Source: Lepiota brunneoincarnata | Lineage: Eukaryota > Basidiomycota > Agaricomycetes > Agaricales > Agaricaceae | DNA: 64,000 nucleotides | Assembly (NCBI GenBank): GCA_023014365.1 | Contig: JAEBUN010000049.1 | Span: 124,001-188,000 of the forward strand | Direction of reading: 5' to 3' | Part shown: positions 1-10,951 of the stretch, in pieces | Numbering within the stretch: position 1 is the stretch's first letter | Layout: each line of letters opens with the position of its first letter | Notes under the pieces: model-generated | What the model was told of the DNA's origin: nothing | Databases searched by the model: none | Seen by the model: the letters and a program-made list of their open reading frames with translations, nothing else | Made by a program: the position numbers and the translations under genes

Positions 1-3000
1 TTTGATTTGAAGTGTTAAGCACTGACGTCCCCCTCTCAGTTGACCCTGTCGCCTGCCAACCCCCCTCTGGGACGGGGCACGGGCAGCCTGGGCAGCAGTG
101 ATATCCTGAGACACGGATTTTTCTCCGAGTCCCCAGGTCTATTGTCATGAACTGGAGACCCACTTTTCAGCTTTATCAGTATCCAACAAGCATCTGAATT
201 TGCAAAGCAAGTCGGAGGTGTCATGCACGGCATGTGGCCTTGATCACATATCTCATCAAAGATCAAGGACTGGGCAGCATGTAGCTGTTGTTGCACGGGT
301 GCGCGTCGCCATCCTTCCGCCCCCACAGATGCTGGCTACGCAGTCCTGGTCTGATGCCAAGAGCGGAACTGTTTCCCACTCATCCTGTGAGCACACTGAC
401 ACTACTGATCGCGTCGCTATTGCCATAGCAGCTCAAACCACCAGCCCTATCTGGCTTCCCATTCTTTGACTTATATCCCTCATATCTGTACAAAGTCCTA
501 GTGGTGCAGGCTAGTTATGCGCACTGCAGAGGTGGATGAGTGTGTGCTGGAGACCTTGGTGAATACTTCAAGGTCCGTGACTGAACGGTTCAGCGTTCAT
601 CATGACTGTCATCTTATTGCCATTCTCTGGGTTGTGACTGCAACCTACCCTATCCGCTTCGCCCATGAAGCTTTTGTCCTAGCACGCTCTCCATAAGCGC
701 CGGGCACATTACTGAACCCTTTATGCCTCTTTCTGCGCACTACCTGGTGTGCCAAAATCCCCATGGCTGAGGGGCCACGGAGCAACCCGAGCACCCCATT
801 TGACCATCATTCAGTTAGCCATGCGTCTGTCCCATGACTCATTCCTTCCATGTAGCACCATCAGATTCTGGGTGCTACACGCGTCTCCGTCCCAGTTTGA
901 GCCCAAGACCACAGAAGCCCTCCTTAATAGAATGTCTCCGGTTGTTCTCCAGGTCGCGGTCCCTCCTCGCCTGCTCCAGTTGGTTATCCTGTCTCCTTCC
1001 ACTGCTCAGCCAAGCATGACAATCCCTGCCCGCTATTGTCACAGCTGCGTGTGAACAGGCCTGCAGCTCCACCATACGTCAATCACCGCCGCTTCCCATA
1101 CTTGCATGTGTCATATCCACTGGAACGTCCAATGTCCAAATGATAATCAACTGCACCAACCGCTTCATGCCGCATCACAGTTGGACTCCTTTCATTCGCA
1201 TCCCATTAGTATCAGCAGTTTTAGAATCACCAGCGTCAAGCATACCAAGGGCACTAGCCCCTTCGTCCCACCTCCGCCAGCATCCGCATGAGTGTCAGAT
1301 ATGTCAACGTGGGGATAACACTCTGATTGAGGGGATTCTAGTTGGCCTCATGGGGGTGTAACCCCTGCGGGCAGAGGGATGGCATTCATCACACAAGTGG
1401 TGAGTACATGGGATGACCGGACGCTCTCCTCACTACGTTGAAGTCCTGGCATGCGACACAAACCTGGTAGTCGCACCTGCTCTGGTGTCTTATGATATTC
1501 GTGTTGGCAGGGTGCTACCTATATTGGATTTAAGATGCTTACTGCGCGCAGGTAATATTTTATTGGTACATGTGCACGACCGGCCCCCCGGGATATTCAG
1601 CCGGCGTATTTCTTCTATGCCCCATCTCTACCGGTGGCAGAAATAAATGTATGGCTTGCGAAACGCATACACATGTGATCTGGCCAACGATCAGGTGGCT
1701 CTGTGTCTCCTTTTGCTAAGATCTTTGCGACTGGGATACCTTTATCTGTCCACTTTTGTCAATGGCCCCCGAGAGCTTAGCAACCATCATCGCGTACGCC
1801 GTGCCCTCCATAGAGAGGCTTAAGCACTGGCAGGGGCATCGGGCGCCAATGTACATTTCGATGCCCGCAGTCCAGCCCATCGTAGTGGCTGCCAGACCTA
1901 TCCATTCCAGTTTTGAAGCATCTGAGGGGCCGTGCGGCTGGCTCAGAGCTCACCTGCAGTCGCCACCCCTCCCCACATCCTAATACTTCCGGGGTATACC
2001 TGTATGCCCCATTTAGAAGATTACCGACAGCCTCAACGATGACGAGGGCACCTGTGACATGGTGTGGCTTTCTCCGAGTTCCCCCACAATGACAGCGGCA
2101 TGACCTGTTGGCAACTAAGTACACTGCCGAGGAAATACCCTATGAGATGACTTCTGCGCAGCCCTTCACCGGTCCGGTCTCGTCGCTCCATCCTCGCCTG
2201 GCTCATTCCCCCATCTGATTGATTTGTGGGAGCACAAGCACACAACGGAGGTGGAGAGTAAATGGCAGAAGCAATGGACATTGGTTTTGGGGAGAGTAAT
2301 GTGTAGACGGATGACTAAGATATGTTCTGCCTGTTGCCTGCGGTTGGTTCGTGAACGTCTGCCTCTACGTTGCGAATCGTTTAACTGATTTTGGTAGCGT
2401 TCATCCCTGCGAACATGCTTCTCTCGGCTGTCTGACTGGAAGCCCAACCTTCTTGCCTCTTCCTCCGCCGTATTTGCATTGTCTTCAGCTTGCCTTGTTT
2501 TCTCCTTTCTATGCGCAGTCACTTCCTTAGCTGCCCCCTTCTGCTCGAGGTCTCTTAGCTTTCCAGATTCTTTGGCTGCTTGCCGCCGTAAACCCAGTGC
2601 TTTATATCCTGCTTCTGCAGCGGCTTGCTTTGCCTTTGTTTCTTTCCTCTTTAGCTCATCTAGTTGGTGCTGGTGGAACTGAACCGACGTCTCCGGCTCA
2701 CCGTGATTACCGCACCGCTGATGATCGCATAGTTAGTACAAATGGGACAGAAAGCCATGGCGAATATTGAGTGATACCTGTGCCGTATGACGCTCGGTTC
2801 TCATTGGGCACACTTGCAGTGACCGAGCAGATGGAATAGGAACAGGGTTGCCAAAGCTGTTATATACTGCCGATTGGTAGGTCCATAGGCTCCATGGACT
2901 GTAGGCTCAATTGAGATATTTAATTGTCAAGAGTGAGGGTGTGGTGTTGCGAGTTATACTGCCAGGGTCCGCAGGTATGAGACAATGGAGTTAACTCCAG

Positions 3001-3105
3001 ATGATCATTAATCAGAGCATGTTCACATATATCTCTTTTTTTAGTGGACCTGGTTCAAATGGTTCTGAATTCTTCGGTTATCAGCACAGAGGCTAATTAC
3101 TTGTG
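1..3105. other. Left flank without a supportable gene
   Basis: Short open frames occur on both strands, but none shows a recognisable motif, conserved domain or coherent splice pattern. The composition is mixed and unlike the compact coding DNA at the right end of the window. The only part worth naming is the minus-strand coiled-coil fragment at 2304-2790, listed separately. I see no LTR ends, terminal inverted repeats or tandem repeats here. It is best read as old, decayed repeat or intergenic DNA. Confidence 0.5.
2304..2790 (-). pseudogene. Coiled-coil, charged gene fragment
   Basis: Read on the minus strand, a frame of about 115 codons stays open through a highly charged alanine, lysine, glutamate and arginine-rich stretch (for example KRKETKAKQAAAEAGYKALG) that looks like a continuous coiled coil. 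It begins near 2700 without its own ATG. A possible first exon around 2730-2760 reads MAFCPICTNYAI, with a CxxC that could start a zinc finger, but the splice junction is not clear. The nucleotides around that exon resemble those at 10060-10135, so the two loci are probably related fragments. Function unknown. It could be a real small gene or a piece of a repeat. Confidence 0.3.
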
Positions 3106-3110
3106 TGTAC

Positions 3111-3448
3111 TGTTAAATAAAGTGACAGATCACTTATTAGTTAGTAACGAATTATGATATATAAGTAATTAGTTGTTATGTACACCCATCCCTTGGGGAT
3201 GTCAATTAGTGGACACCGAGTTTCACGCCTCGTGTCCATTTTGACAGGATGGGACCTTAGACTAGCCAAATCCTATTATGTGAAGGGGAGTTACATACGA
3301 AGAACCTTTACACTTGACCAAATCAGTGGGCTTATCAAATCACACTATTATTAACAACGTGTGAATACATCAGTGATTGTTGATCAACTCGAGCTAGTGA
3401 CTAGTGATCAGTGTGTCACTGATACTATTGACTCTACTCAGTTCAACA
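3111..3448 (+). repeat. 5' LTR of the copia element
   Basis: This copy begins TGTTAAATAAAG and ends CAGTTCAACA, and is repeated almost exactly at 7770-8108. Differences seen are C versus G near 3217 and a missing G in the run near 3251. It should carry the promoter for the element RNA, but I see no unambiguous TATA box. Confidence 0.95.
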
Positions 3449-3468
3449 GGTTATGGGCCCCGGCTCTA
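3449..3468 (+). promoter_or_regulatory. Putative primer-binding site
   Basis: The sequence directly after the 5' LTR, GGTTATGGGCCCCGGCTC, occupies the position where a host tRNA primes minus-strand DNA synthesis. The matching tRNA was not determined. Confidence 0.5.
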
Positions 3469-3612
3469 CACCATTTTAATCATTGATTGTTGGGGATACT
3501 GCTGCATATTGCTGCTACTGTGACTATTGGCTTATTGCTACCATATTGCGCTTTTATTGCGAGTTTATTGCGCTTTTATTGCAAGTTTATTGGGGATTTA
3601 TTGGATATCACT

Positions 3613-4626
3613 ATGTCTGACTCAGTCAGTGCTAGAATTACACCTCTTACCAACTCCAACTATGGAGAGTGGTCAGGTGAAATGCAGGCATGGTTGATGT
3701 CAAAGGGATTGTGGAATGTGGTCAGTGGGAAGGAGAAAAAGCCTGAAAAGGATCAGGGGAATATAGATGCTTGGGAATTGAAGGTGCAAAAGGCTGCTGG
3801 TGACATATATCTGTTACTGGATCGTGACCAAAGGGTGCATGTTCGAGATTTAGTGGGGGAACCAGTTGAAATGTGGAAGAAGCTTGAGGAGGTGCATCAG
3901 TCCAAGAAACCTGGTGCTCGATTCAATGCATATGATGATCTCTTCTCCATTCGTAAGAATGATGAGGAATCATTAGTTGATCTGGGGACACGAATAGAGA
4001 AGGCAATGGCAACTATACAGGATTTACGTCCTACCAAGTTCACCATTACCAATCTTGATGAGGAACTACAATGCATGGCATTGATTCGAGCATTACCAGA
4101 GGACTATGCACACCTGTCAACAGCACTACTACTACAGGACAAATTGACCAAGTCAACTGCCCTTGCTGCCTTCCGAAATGAGGACCTCAATCGTCAAAAG
4201 CGAACAGAGATAGCCAATCGGGCAATGGTGGGAGGCTTTGGAGGAAAGAAAAAGTGGAAACCAAAGACACCAGGGGTTGTAGTCACTTGCTATGTCTGTG
4301 GCAAAGTGGGGCATATTGCGAGAGTGTGTCATGATCGCAAAGACAAAGTTGGGACAAATACAGCAGAGGCACACAGAGTTGAGGAAAGTGGGGAGAAGAT
4401 GCCAGAGTCGGCTCATGTGGCAAGTACTCTTTCTGGTTTTGAGGCATGCTTTACATCATCTAATAGTTTCCATTGGATTATAGACACAGGGGCCTCTTCT
4501 CATATGACCCCTCATAAAAGCTGGTTACAAGATTACACTCCATTTAGAGTTCCTGTTTCGACTTGCGGACAACAGTATTGTATATTCAGAGGGTATTGGA
4601 CGTGTTATCTTCAGACCAGTTATTAA
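3613..4626 (+). CDS. Copia Gag plus start of protease
   Basis: The likely start is the ATG at 3613 (MSDSVSARITP). The upstream ATG at 3487 would add a 42-residue hydrophobic leader not typical of Gag. The N-terminal half resembles the UBN2/Gag module of copia elements (GEWSGEMQAWL and following). A CCHC zinc knuckle (CYVCGKVGHIARVC) is encoded at about 4291-4332. The protease active site DTGASSHMT is encoded at about 4483-4509. The frame then runs through an extra T in the TTT at 4556-4558 and stops at 4626 after 22 unrelated codons. Gag would form the particle and package element RNA. Confidence 0.85.
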   Translation: MSDSVSARITPLTNSNYGEWSGEMQAWLMSKGLWNVVSGKEKKPEKDQGNIDAWELKVQKAAGDIYLLLDRDQRVHVRDLVGEPVEMWKKLEEVHQSKKPGARFNAYDDLFSIRKNDEESLVDLGTRIEKAMATIQDLRPTKFTITNLDEELQCMALIRALPEDYAHLSTALLLQDKLTKSTALAAFRNEDLNRQKRTEIANRAMVGGFGGKKKWKPKTPGVVVTCYVCGKVGHIARVCHDRKDKVGTNTAEAHRVEESGEKMPESAHVASTLSGFEACFTSSNSFHWIIDTGASSHMTPHKSWLQDYTPFRVPVSTCGQQYCIFRGYWTCYLQTSY

Positions 4627-7600
4627 TGGACAATTAGAAAGAGATGTTGAATTTACCAGAGTACTACATGTTCCGGCATTACGGAGTAATCTTCTTGCTG
4701 TTCTATACCTAACTCTTCATAAAGGGATTGATGTTCACATTTCTCTTGATAAACTACAGTTCTTCCAAAAAGACCAATTACTATTTACTGGTTCAGTTAA
4801 AGGTACTACTGGTTATCTTGATGGTTCTACTGTAGAAAATATAGAAAATGTTCATATTGCATCAACTCTCCCTCTGAATCTATCTCTGTGGCATAAACAG
4901 CTTGGGCATCACAACTATGAGGACATCAAACGGATGATCAAAAGTGACATAGTTAGTGGAATGACAGTAAGCTCATCTGAGAAGCCTGATCCAATCTGTG
5001 AGCCATGTCTAGCAGGAAAAATGCATGCAAACCCATTCCCCCCTTCAGAACATAGAGCATCACAGTCATTAGAACTTGTTCACTCTGATCTTCACCAAGT
5101 ATCAGTAACATCATTGGGTGGTTTCAATTATTGGGTTACATTTATTGATGACTTCTCTCGATTTCGGGTTGTCATACCCTTAAAGAGAAAGAGTGATGTA
5201 TTTGATGCATTCAAGCGGTTTAAAGTGTTTGCAGAAAATCAAACTGGACACACTCTGAAAACCTTCCGATGTGACAAAGGGGGTGAATATATGGGATCAA
5301 ACTTTATCAAGTTCCTTGATGATTGTGGCATTGCTAGACAATATACTGTGCGAAATAGGCCACAACAGAATGGTGTTGCTGAACGAGCAAACAGAACACT
5401 TAATGAAAGGATCACAGCTATGATCTCAGAAGCTAATCTGTCAAAGGGGTACTGGGGTGAATGTCTTGCTGCACTTGTTCATGTTTGGAATCGCTGTCCC
5501 ACATCTGTACTGCCAAATATGACACCATATGAGGCATGGTATGGCAAGAAACCTGATGTTAGTCATCTTAGAGTTTGGGGGTGTATTGCATATGTCCATA
5601 TCCAAAAGGATAAAAGGTCACCACTTGGAAGTCATATGGAAAAGTGTGTATTCATTGGGTATCCTGAAGGATATAAGGGGTGGAAATTTTACAATCCTGT
5701 TACAAAGAAAATAGTTATCAGTGAACGTGCAGAGTTTGATGAGCGTATTGGTTTAAATGGTCCTCTCCATCACCAATTGCAACCTAATGATATAAATGAT
5801 AAAGAACCTGTTCTACCAGCCCCTGAACCAATCCTGGTACCACTCACTGACCCATTGACTCCATGTGTACAAATACCACCAACTGGACAAGTTGAAGCAA
5901 ATGATGAACAGAATGATGATATCAGAGAAGGCCTACCAAGTGAACCTGAAATTGACTCTAGACCAATTGCTATTCGAAAGCCCAAACGGAATGTGGCACG
6001 CCCATTAGGATATTGGAAGCATAGAGAGCCTAAACCACTGGTCACTGACTCAGAATCAGAGGATGAGCAACAGAATGCTCAGTATAGCCAAGAGATGGAA
6101 CCACAGTCATACTCTGAGGCATTAGAGCGACCAAATGGTGAGGGTGATAAATGGCATGAGGCAGCACTAGAGGAGATTAATGCCCACCTCACAAATGGAA
6201 CTTGGTCACTTGTACCACTGCCTCCAGGGGAGAAAGCAATTGGGTCTAAATGGGTGTTCAAGGTTAAACACAATGCAGATGGCTCTATAGAGCGTTACAA
6301 AGCCTGTATTGTAGCAAAGGGATTTAGTCAGCGACCAGGACAAGATTATTTTGAAACCTTTGCATCAACTATGCATCAGAGTACCATCCGAACTATACTT
6401 GCTCTGGCTGCTATTGAAGACCTAAATCTGCATACTGTGGACATATCTCATGCTTTTATCAATAGTGATATTGATGCTGAAGTATATATGAAGCAGCCAG
6501 AAGGGTTTGAGCAAGGGGGTTCAGAGTATGTTTGTAAACTGAACAAGTCCCTATATGGGTTAAAGCAGTCACCTCGTCTGTGGAGTGAAAAACTTGCAAC
6601 TGTAATGGAAGGGATGAATTTCCATAGGTTGCACAGTGATCCATCAGTTTACCTCTATGCCCGGGATGATGTACGGGTAATCGTCCCCGTGTTTGTGGAT
6701 GACATCACAATTGCATCAAAATCTGTTGAGAAAATGGACCAGTTTGTGGAAGAATTATCTTCACATTTCAAATTGAGGGACCTAGGTGAAACATCATTCT
6801 TATTGGGTGTTGAAATCAAACGAGATAGGCAACAGCACATATTGACACTGTCCCAACGTCAATATATTCTAAAGAAGTTGGAAGAGTTTGGAATGACAGA
6901 GTGCAAACCACGAACAACACCCATGATACCTAATAAGGTCCTTACACTAGATGACTGTCCAAAAACTCCAGAGGAAAAGCAAAAGATGGTTAATATCCCT
7001 TACATGAATGCTGTTGGCTCTCTCATGTATTTGGCCACTACAACACGTCCGGACATTGCTTATGCTGTAGGGGTACTAGCATGCTTCAATGCTAACCCTG
7101 GAATGGCTCATTGGTCAGCTGTTAAACACCTGTTCCGATACTTAAGGGGTACATTGGACTATAAGCTCACATATGGATCTGACTCCAGTATTGGTGATAG
7201 GATGTTTGTGACATATTGTGATGCTGATCATGGAGGAGACAAGGACTCTCGCAAATCCACAACAGGATATTTGGTGAAGCTGGGTCAGGGGGTTGTGTGT
7301 TGGAGAAGCAAGCTTCAACCTGTAGTCACCAAGTCAACTACTGAAGCAGAGTATGTGGCTGGAAATGAAGCTGGAAAAGAAATCCTGTGGATGCAAAAAT
7401 TGCTAGGAGAGCTTGGATATACTCCATGTGCCCCATCGGTACTATACACTGATAGCCAGTCTGCAATGTCTGTTGCCAAAAACCCTGATCACCATGGGAG
7501 GATGAAACACTTGGACATGGGTTATTATTGGTTGAGGGAGAAGGTGGCAATGAAAAAGCTACAGCTTGAGCACCTGTCTACTGATGACATGCCAGCTGAT

Positions 7601-7669
7601 CTGCTTACAAAACCTCTTGCCCGAGTCAAGGTAGAGAAGTTCTGTGATCTTATAGGTTTAAGGAAATGA
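4559..7669 (+). CDS. Copia Pol: integrase, reverse transcriptase, RNase H
   Basis: The frame is open from 4559, one base out of phase with gag. It resumes the protease, then gives the GAG-pre-integrase motif (LWHKQLGHHNYEDI, about 4889) and the integrase core with catalytic Asp in HSDLHQ and DKGGEY and Glu near NGVAERANRTL. RT carries LYGLKQSPRLW and the active site VFVDD (the family usually has YVDD). RNase H shows CDADHGGDKDSRKSTTGYL, STTEAEY and TDSQSA. The frame ends with a stop at 7669, upstream of the polypurine tract. No internal stop was seen. The first ATG is at 4934, so expression depends on joining to gag. The element is probably non-autonomous because of the shift, unless the frameshift is bypassed. 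Confidence 0.9.
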   Translation, partial: RLADNSIVYSEGIGRVIFRPVINGQLERDVEFTRVLHVPALRSNLLAVLYLTLHKGIDVHISLDKLQFFQKDQLLFTGSVKGTTGYLDGSTVENIENVHIASTLPLNLSLWHKQLGHHNYEDIKRMIKSDIVSGMTVSSSEKPDPICEPCLAGKMHANPFPPSEHRASQSLELVHSDLHQVSVTSLGGFNYWVTFIDDFSRFRVVIPLKRKSDVFDAFKRFKVFAENQTGHTLKTFRCDKGGEYMGSNFIKFLDDCGIARQYTVRNRPQQNGVAERANRTLNERITAMISEANLSKGYWGECLAALVHVWNRCPTSVLPNMTPYEAWYGKKPDVSHLRVWGCIAYVHIQKDKRSPLGSHMEKCVFIGYPEGYKGWKFYNPVTKKIVISERAEFDERIGLNGPLHHQLQPNDINDKEPVLPAPEPILVPLTDPLTPCVQIPPTGQVEANDEQNDDIREGLPSEPEIDSRPIAIRKPKRNVARPLGYWKHREPKPLVTDSESEDEQQNAQYSQEMEPQSYSEALERPNGEGDKWHEAALEEINAHLTNGTWSLVPLPPGEKAIGSKWVFKVKHNADGSIERYKACIVAKGFSQRPGQDYFETFASTMHQSTIRTILALAAIEDLNLHTVDISHAFINSDIDAEVYMKQPEGFEQGGSEYVCKLNKSLYGLKQSPRLWSEKLATVMEGMNFHRLHSDPSVYLYARDDVRVIVPVFVDDITIASKSVEKMDQFVEELSSHFKLRDLGETSFLLGVEIKRDRQQHILTLSQRQYILKKLEEFGMTECKPRTTPMIPNKVLTLDDCPKTPEEKQKMVNIPYMNAVGSLMYLATTTRPDIAYAVGVLACFNANPGMAHWSAVKHLFRYLRGTLDYKLTYGSDSSIGDRMFVTYCDADHGGDKDSRKSTTGYLVKLGQGVVCWRSKLQPVVTKSTTEAEYVAGNEAGKEILWMQKLLGELGYTPCAPSVLYTDSQSAMSVAKNPDHHGRMKHLDMGYYWLREKVAMKKLQLEHLSTDDMPADLLTKPLARVKVEKFCDLIGLRK

Positions 7670-7760
7670 TGGAATAGGAAGTTGGATAAGTGAAGGTGTG
7701 GAGTGGATCAGGGGGTTGTGCATTGGTGATCCACTACACAAATTAAAGAAGTGTTCTGTC

Positions 7761-7769
7761 AGGGGGTTG
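7761..7769 (+). promoter_or_regulatory. Polypurine tract
   Basis: The purine run AGGGGG followed by TTG abuts the 3' LTR, the expected position for the plus-strand primer. A similar GGGGG stretch lies at about 7710. Confidence 0.6.
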
Positions 7770-8108
7770 TGTTAAATAAAGTGACAGATCACTTATTAGT
7801 TAGTAACGAATTATGATATATAAGTAATTAGTTGTTATGTACACCCATCCCTTGGGGATGTCAATTAGTGGACACCGAGTTTCACGGCTCGTGTCCATTT
7901 TGACAGGATGGGGACCTTAGACTAGCCAAATCCTATTATGTGAAGGGGAGTTACATACGAAGAACCTTTACACTTGACCAAATCAGTGGGCTTATCAAAT
8001 CACACTATTATTAACAACGTGTGAATACATCAGTGATTGTTGATCAACTCGAGCTAGTGACTAGTGATCAGTGTGTCACTGATACTATTGACTCTACTCA
8101 GTTCAACA
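7770..8108 (+). repeat. 3' LTR of the copia element
   Basis: Starts TGTTAAATAAAG, ends CAACA and is followed by the target duplication TGTAC at 8109-8113. It is one base longer than the 5' copy. Confidence 0.95.
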
Positions 8109-8113
8109 TGTAC

Positions 8114-9810
8114 TGTGTTGGTTGGATTCGGGTGCACTATATCCACTGCATTGATAGTTATAACCTAGAAATCAGCAGGTCAGGAGTACCAAGTTAGGCT
8201 GTGGACCATGACCCTTTCATCACATCATTACCTGCCAAGCGGTCACCCTCTTCTTGGTGCCTTGTTTTTTTTTGCTCTTTGGAGTTATCATGGATCAGGA
8301 TCATGGAGCAGCTGGAGCTCTCTGTGTCCGTCTCATCTCCCACCATAGTGCTGCTGTTGAGGCTGGGACCGTGGATGCAGGCAGCTGTCACCGGAGCCCC
8401 AGCTGTTTGTTTGTCCTCCCCCCTCAATAACCTCCTTCGCTCTACTGTTTCATCCCAACGCCATTTAGTGCTCTACGATGGGCCTATTGCCCTAGAATGA
8501 TAATCAACGCCGCATCTCATGACCTGCCAGATCTTCTCTGCTGTGATGTCATGGACCCACAGGGGTCGGAAAATCGGCTGCAGAACAGACAGCTGCCAAG
8601 GAGCATCATCGGCTGGGTGCCGCGAATCGCACACGCTGTGGTTGTACTCTCTGAGGCTAACCTACGAAAGGACCCCCAAGCTTTATTCGCATTTGCACAC
8701 GTGTCAAGAAATCCATGAAAAGTATGGTGTCTGTTGAAAGGATGAAAACTGGTGTGTTCGGGGTTTTGGTGATGCGAGCGCGACAGCGTCCGTCTGTCAC
8801 TGAGGCTTCAACCCAGATTCTGTAGGTAGTGTAGAGAAATCAGGTAGAAAATAAGCAATTTAAATAAAACCGCTCAACGCATGAACTTGAGACGATGTGA
8901 GACGATGAGGGGACGTGTTCTGAACGAATTCCGATAGCTGGGACGTTGAGACGAGGCGAAACGAAGCAAAACGAAGCGAGATAGAGAGATTTGATCCGAG
9001 GGCTACAATTTTCCTTTTTAGGAAAGTCGTTGCGCTGGTGTTCGTCCGAAATTCGTTACGTCCGAAAATTGTTATGGAGAGGTGGTTTGCTTGGCTACGT
9101 GAGCAGCTGGGCAGCCACCTCTACACTGTATTTAGGAGACGTGTGAGTAGGGTGGCCACCCGAGGAAGATTGGGGCATCACTGTGGCGCCGTGGCCCCTT
9201 GCAATTGCCAGCACTACCTTTAATTGCTGCAGCCTTTCTCCATCCAATAGCCCACCTGGAGTCGCTCCTCTTCGTCCACTTGACATTCAGGCCCCGATAG
9301 CCCAGGATCAATTTCTAGGGATGGATGGCTAGATCATTTTCGTTAAGAAAATTCACGCCACATTGGCATGGGTCGTAGAGAATGAGGGTGGTTGGATAGG
9401 GAGGATGAGGCAAAAAGAGCATAAACACCAAGTTTTGAGTCCACATCCTGAACAAACCATGAGGGGTAGGAAAGACAGCAGGGCTCAAGTGATTGAAGCG
9501 GATATTTATGGAGGAATTGTGGTTGGATCCTGGTCGGAGTTCCTTGGAAAATGGTTGAAGGATGGGCGAGGACTCACAACCCACGTGGCCAGTGTACAAA
9601 CCAAGGAGATGCAAGCTCGCATCATCATTCTGGGCTTGCCAAAGACTCATCGCGAGTCATGCTGTGGATTGGGGGCTGAATGCTCTGGTCTGTGAATGCC
9701 AGAAGAAATGTATATTGGCCTTGCGATAGTGTGCTATAAGGGAGACAATTGCAACACACTTTGTGTATTGGGAGACTCCGGCTATAGGTGACACTTTGCC
9801 TCACTAACAC
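8114..9810. other. Intergenic or decayed DNA
   Basis: No gene can be supported. Around 8890-8985 there is an irregular series of short repeats of the type GAGACGA and GAAACGAAGC. The open frames at 8194-8737 and 9095-9695 lack motifs and overlap on both strands without a clear winner. Confidence 0.5.
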
Positions 9811-10135
9811 CTAACCGTCAGCCGCCTTTTTTTCCAAACCTGCCACCAACTTCTGCAACCGACTTGCTCTATGTTGTGCTGCTACAACATCCCCCTTGTT
9901 CCCACTCTGATTCTCTAGATAATTTCTTTGCCGGGATGCCACCCAAGCTATTGCGGACGCATTGGCGCATTCCTGCTTCGGATCTTTAGTCACCGGTTTG
10001 TCACTGCCATCTTTCTTCCCCGCTTTTTTCGAACCTTTACTTTTGGAGCCGGAGTGTTGTTTCTGCAGGGGATCATATGATCAGCGTAAATGGACCGGGA
10101 ATCGATGGCGAATATTCGGCAATACCTTCGTCATT
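9811..10135 (-). pseudogene. Lysine-rich small gene fragment
   Basis: On the minus strand a frame of about 85 codons runs from roughly 10066 to the stop at 9811. It starts with a basic segment (KSKGSKKAGKKDG) and ends in a helical region (RLQKLVAGLEKKAADG). A possible acceptor (CCCCTGCAG) precedes the frame at about 10060. The nucleotides upstream (10070-10135) resemble 2710-2790, so this may be a divergent relative of the fragment at 2304-2790. No known domain is recognised. Confidence 0.25.
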
Positions 10136-10398
10136 TACGTTTGGTGGGTTAATTGTGTATTTTTAATGATGGGGGGCAGAGATGGCGGATGGGCCGGAAG
10201 AAAATTAAAAGCGAAGAGATTGGAGTGGCTACTTCCTCTCTTTTTATTTCTTTGGAGCTGCGGTGACAAGGCCGTTAGATTGACATATGACCTTCACCAT
10301 TTGATTTCTCACATTAGGAAGGGTTTCGGTCCGGGATGATGCGAGATTCCAACAGCGGTGGAATGAATCTTGCCCCCATACAATACGTTGTGAGATCT

Positions 10399-10470
10399 CC
10401 GTCCGAGCAGCGCCCAAAGTCAACCCCCTGGGGGGCCATGAGAACCTTCCAAATATGGAACCCTGGTCAC
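10399..10470 (+). repeat. Dispersed GC-rich repeat, copy 1
   Basis: Contains the core CCGTCCGAGCAGCGCCCAAA, which also occurs inverted near 45017-45042 and direct near 49535-49556. Homology to the 45-kb copy continues for about 70 bp on the 3' side (GAGAACCTTCC against GAAAACCTTCC). Its family is unknown. It abuts the broken end of the gypsy element at about 10480. Confidence 0.55.
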
Positions 10471-10479
10471 GGAGCATCA

Positions 10480-10815
10480 CAGCCCATATCTAACCTCGGG
10501 TGGGCGGTGAGCATAATCAGGGCGTATTTGGGATTGTATTGTTCCAACCAGGGAAATCCGATGATGAGATCCTTCTCACCAGTATTTGTGATGTATGCTT
10601 CTAGCGTGCAATCTCTTCCATCAATGATGGTTCTAATTTTGATGTATTCATGGATCTTGCCATGTTGATTGTCAGTTCCATCAACGTTACTGAGGGGAAT
10701 TGGTTGGTCCAGCCATTTGGTTTGATAACCATATCGTTCAACAACTTTGTGGGATATGAAATTCCCTTGGGCTCCTGAGTCTATCAGGGCAGTGATGGCC
10801 GCAGGTTTTGATGTC
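10480..10815 (-). pseudogene. Gypsy aspartic protease
   Basis: On the minus strand the frame reads ALIDSGAQGNFISHKVVERY at about 10770-10710, a retropepsin active-site motif (D-S-G-A). It continues to DLIIGFPWLEQYNPKYA at about 10580-10525, the usual second protease signature. The frame has no ATG of its own and belonged to a gag-pol fusion. Homology ends close to 10480, where the element is broken. Confidence 0.75.
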
Positions 10816-10951
10816 CATTTACTCCAAATCTCAATGGGTAAGAAAAGGGATTGTTTATTTGGGGATAGTCATAATTGTACAGAGTTTATCAAGAAAATGT
10901 CCTTCTGAGTTTTGGAACATGCAGGGGCACATCGGTCAACAGCGTTCCTCT

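Larger units (their letters stand above)
3111..8108 (+). mobile_element. Ty1/copia LTR retrotransposon, nearly intact
   Basis: This is a complete element. Its two LTRs (338 and 339 bp) begin TGTTA and end CAACA, and 5-bp target duplications TGTAC lie at 3106-3110 and 8109-8113. The internal region carries Gag with a CCHC knuckle, aspartic protease, integrase, reverse transcriptase and RNase H in the copia order. The LTRs differ by only one substitution and one single-base indel that I can see, so insertion was recent. A single-base shift at 4556-4558 separates the gag-protease frame from the pol frame. Such elements replicate through an RNA intermediate in cytoplasmic virus-like particles. 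Confidence 0.95.

Noticed and set aside
749..1361. Overlapping plus and minus ORFs in the left flank
   Set aside because: Several frames are open at once with no domain, splice pattern or codon preference to favour any.
4540..4630. Programmed frameshift between copia Gag and Pol
   Set aside because: The shift falls inside the protease domain and there is no recognised slippery signal. A mutation is simpler.
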